The notes beneath the pieces are model-generated. The model did not search any database. It had not been told where the DNA came from and saw nothing but the letters and a program-made list of their open reading frames with translations. This document shows positions 63,684 to 64,000 of a DNA stretch of 64,000 bases, piece by piece. The DNA is from UBA4802 sp964509195 (GTDB lineage Bacteria > Spirochaetota > UBA4802 > UB4802), in contig CAZDWJ010000008.1 of NCBI GenBank assembly GCA_964509195.1, positions 62,001 through 126,000 on the forward strand, given 5' to 3'. The position numbers and the translations under genes are program-made. Positions within the stretch are counted from its first letter, which is position 1, and every line of letters starts with the position of its first letter.

Positions 63684-64000
63684 CTCTATCTATTCCATAG
63701 TAATCTATAAGTGCAAAAATATTTTTACAATCTTTTAATGTTGGGTTCTCAGCTAATTTGCACTCAATAGCAATGATTTTTCCTGATGTGTGTTCAAGGA
63801 TAAAATCTACCTAATTTTCCATAGACATTACGCCAGTAATAAATGTTGAGACGCTTACCATAAAAAGAATAGTGTTTAATTATTTCATTTGCGATGTAGT
63901 TTTCAAAAAAAACCTGCCATTGAAGAATTTTGAAGTTGATGCGCGGTTTCAAATCCACACAAAAAAGCAGCGAGGCCTGTATCAGTAAAATCAACTTTTG
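63684..64000 (-). pseudogene. Frameshifted fragment of a DUF4143-type ATP-binding protein
   Basis: On the minus strand from the window edge: KVDFTDTGLAAFLCGFET and FFFENYIANEIIKHYSFYGK, then IYYWRNVYGK. After a one-base shift near 63810 it continues VDFILEHTSGKIIAIECKLA and DCKNIFALIDYYGIDR into the N gap. The order matches the C-terminal DUF4143 domain of AAA-type ATPases (DTGLAAYL...ENFVxxEL...YWR...VDFIL...GxxIPIExK). Frameshift could be real or a base error beside the gap. N-terminal ATPase lies outside the window. Confidence 0.7.

Noticed and set aside
1..64000. CRISPR arrays, tRNA or rRNA genes, prophage
   Set aside because: No spaced direct repeats, no tRNA-like T-loop sequences in the spacers and no phage structural genes were seen.

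Overview
The window is an AT-rich (roughly 38% GC by eye) stretch of a free-living, two-membrane heterotroph. The best guess is a spirochaete or close relative. Supporting signs are a bactofilin next to a LysM/M23 peptidase, several lipobox proteins, a jelly-roll/7TM chemoreceptor, an AsmA-like protein, and beta-oxidation-type genes (thiolase, acyl-CoA dehydrogenase). The lineage is inferred from gene content, not proven. No rRNA, tRNA or CRISPR array was seen. A scaffold gap of Ns lies at 63573-63683.

Layout. 1-176: start of queE (minus), cut by the window edge. 266-4741: repeat copy A, then bactofilin, M23 peptidase, glyS and an MBL hydrolase. 4742-12207 (minus): C69 dipeptidase, a cation/proton antiporter behind a fluoride riboswitch, a membrane serine hydrolase, a lipoprotein-anchored chemoreceptor and a YugP-type protease. 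12489-15144 (plus): TPR lipoprotein and a second lipoprotein. 15135-22718 (minus): glycosyltransferase with acyltransferase, an outer-membrane barrel protein, an IS-like inverted-repeat remnant, a hydrolase, and an ADH/TPP-enzyme/SCP2-like operon. 22901-26716 (plus): STAS protein, thiolase, leuCD. 26718-34835 (minus): AsmA-like protein, double cyclic-nucleotide-binding protein, TPR and coiled-coil proteins, glgX.

35315-46003 (plus) is a carbohydrate cluster: mannonate dehydratase, FadR-type regulator, secreted GH38-like mannosidase, RraA-like aldolase, SDR, a leftover alcohol dehydrogenase tail, UlaG-like MBL enzyme, an Nramp-like permease lacking the metal motif, and KDG kinase. It ends in a broken D-threonine-aldolase-like pseudogene. 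These genes suggest a route from mannosides through mannonate and KDG. 46195-54641 is the phosphate system, split into pstCA (plus), pstB-phoU-phoB-phoR (minus) and two tandem pstS genes (plus). Arrays of hexamers on an 11-bp period (Pho-box-like) precede the three units, and a decayed toxin-antitoxin pair sits inside. 54822-64000 holds AT-rich orphan ORFs, a patatin-like protein, an acyl-CoA dehydrogenase, a nucleotidyltransferase/small-partner pair, proS, a small Cys-rich membrane protein, ssb, an M18 aminopeptidase and a frameshifted DUF4143-type fragment.

The least explained signals are dispersed. The first is a ~118-bp two-hairpin intergenic repeat in three copies, with compensatory base changes in its main stem. 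The second is a short oligomer, GCGATAGY, found about 36 times on both strands where about 5 are expected. The third is a decamer, GCTCTGACCC, found six times.
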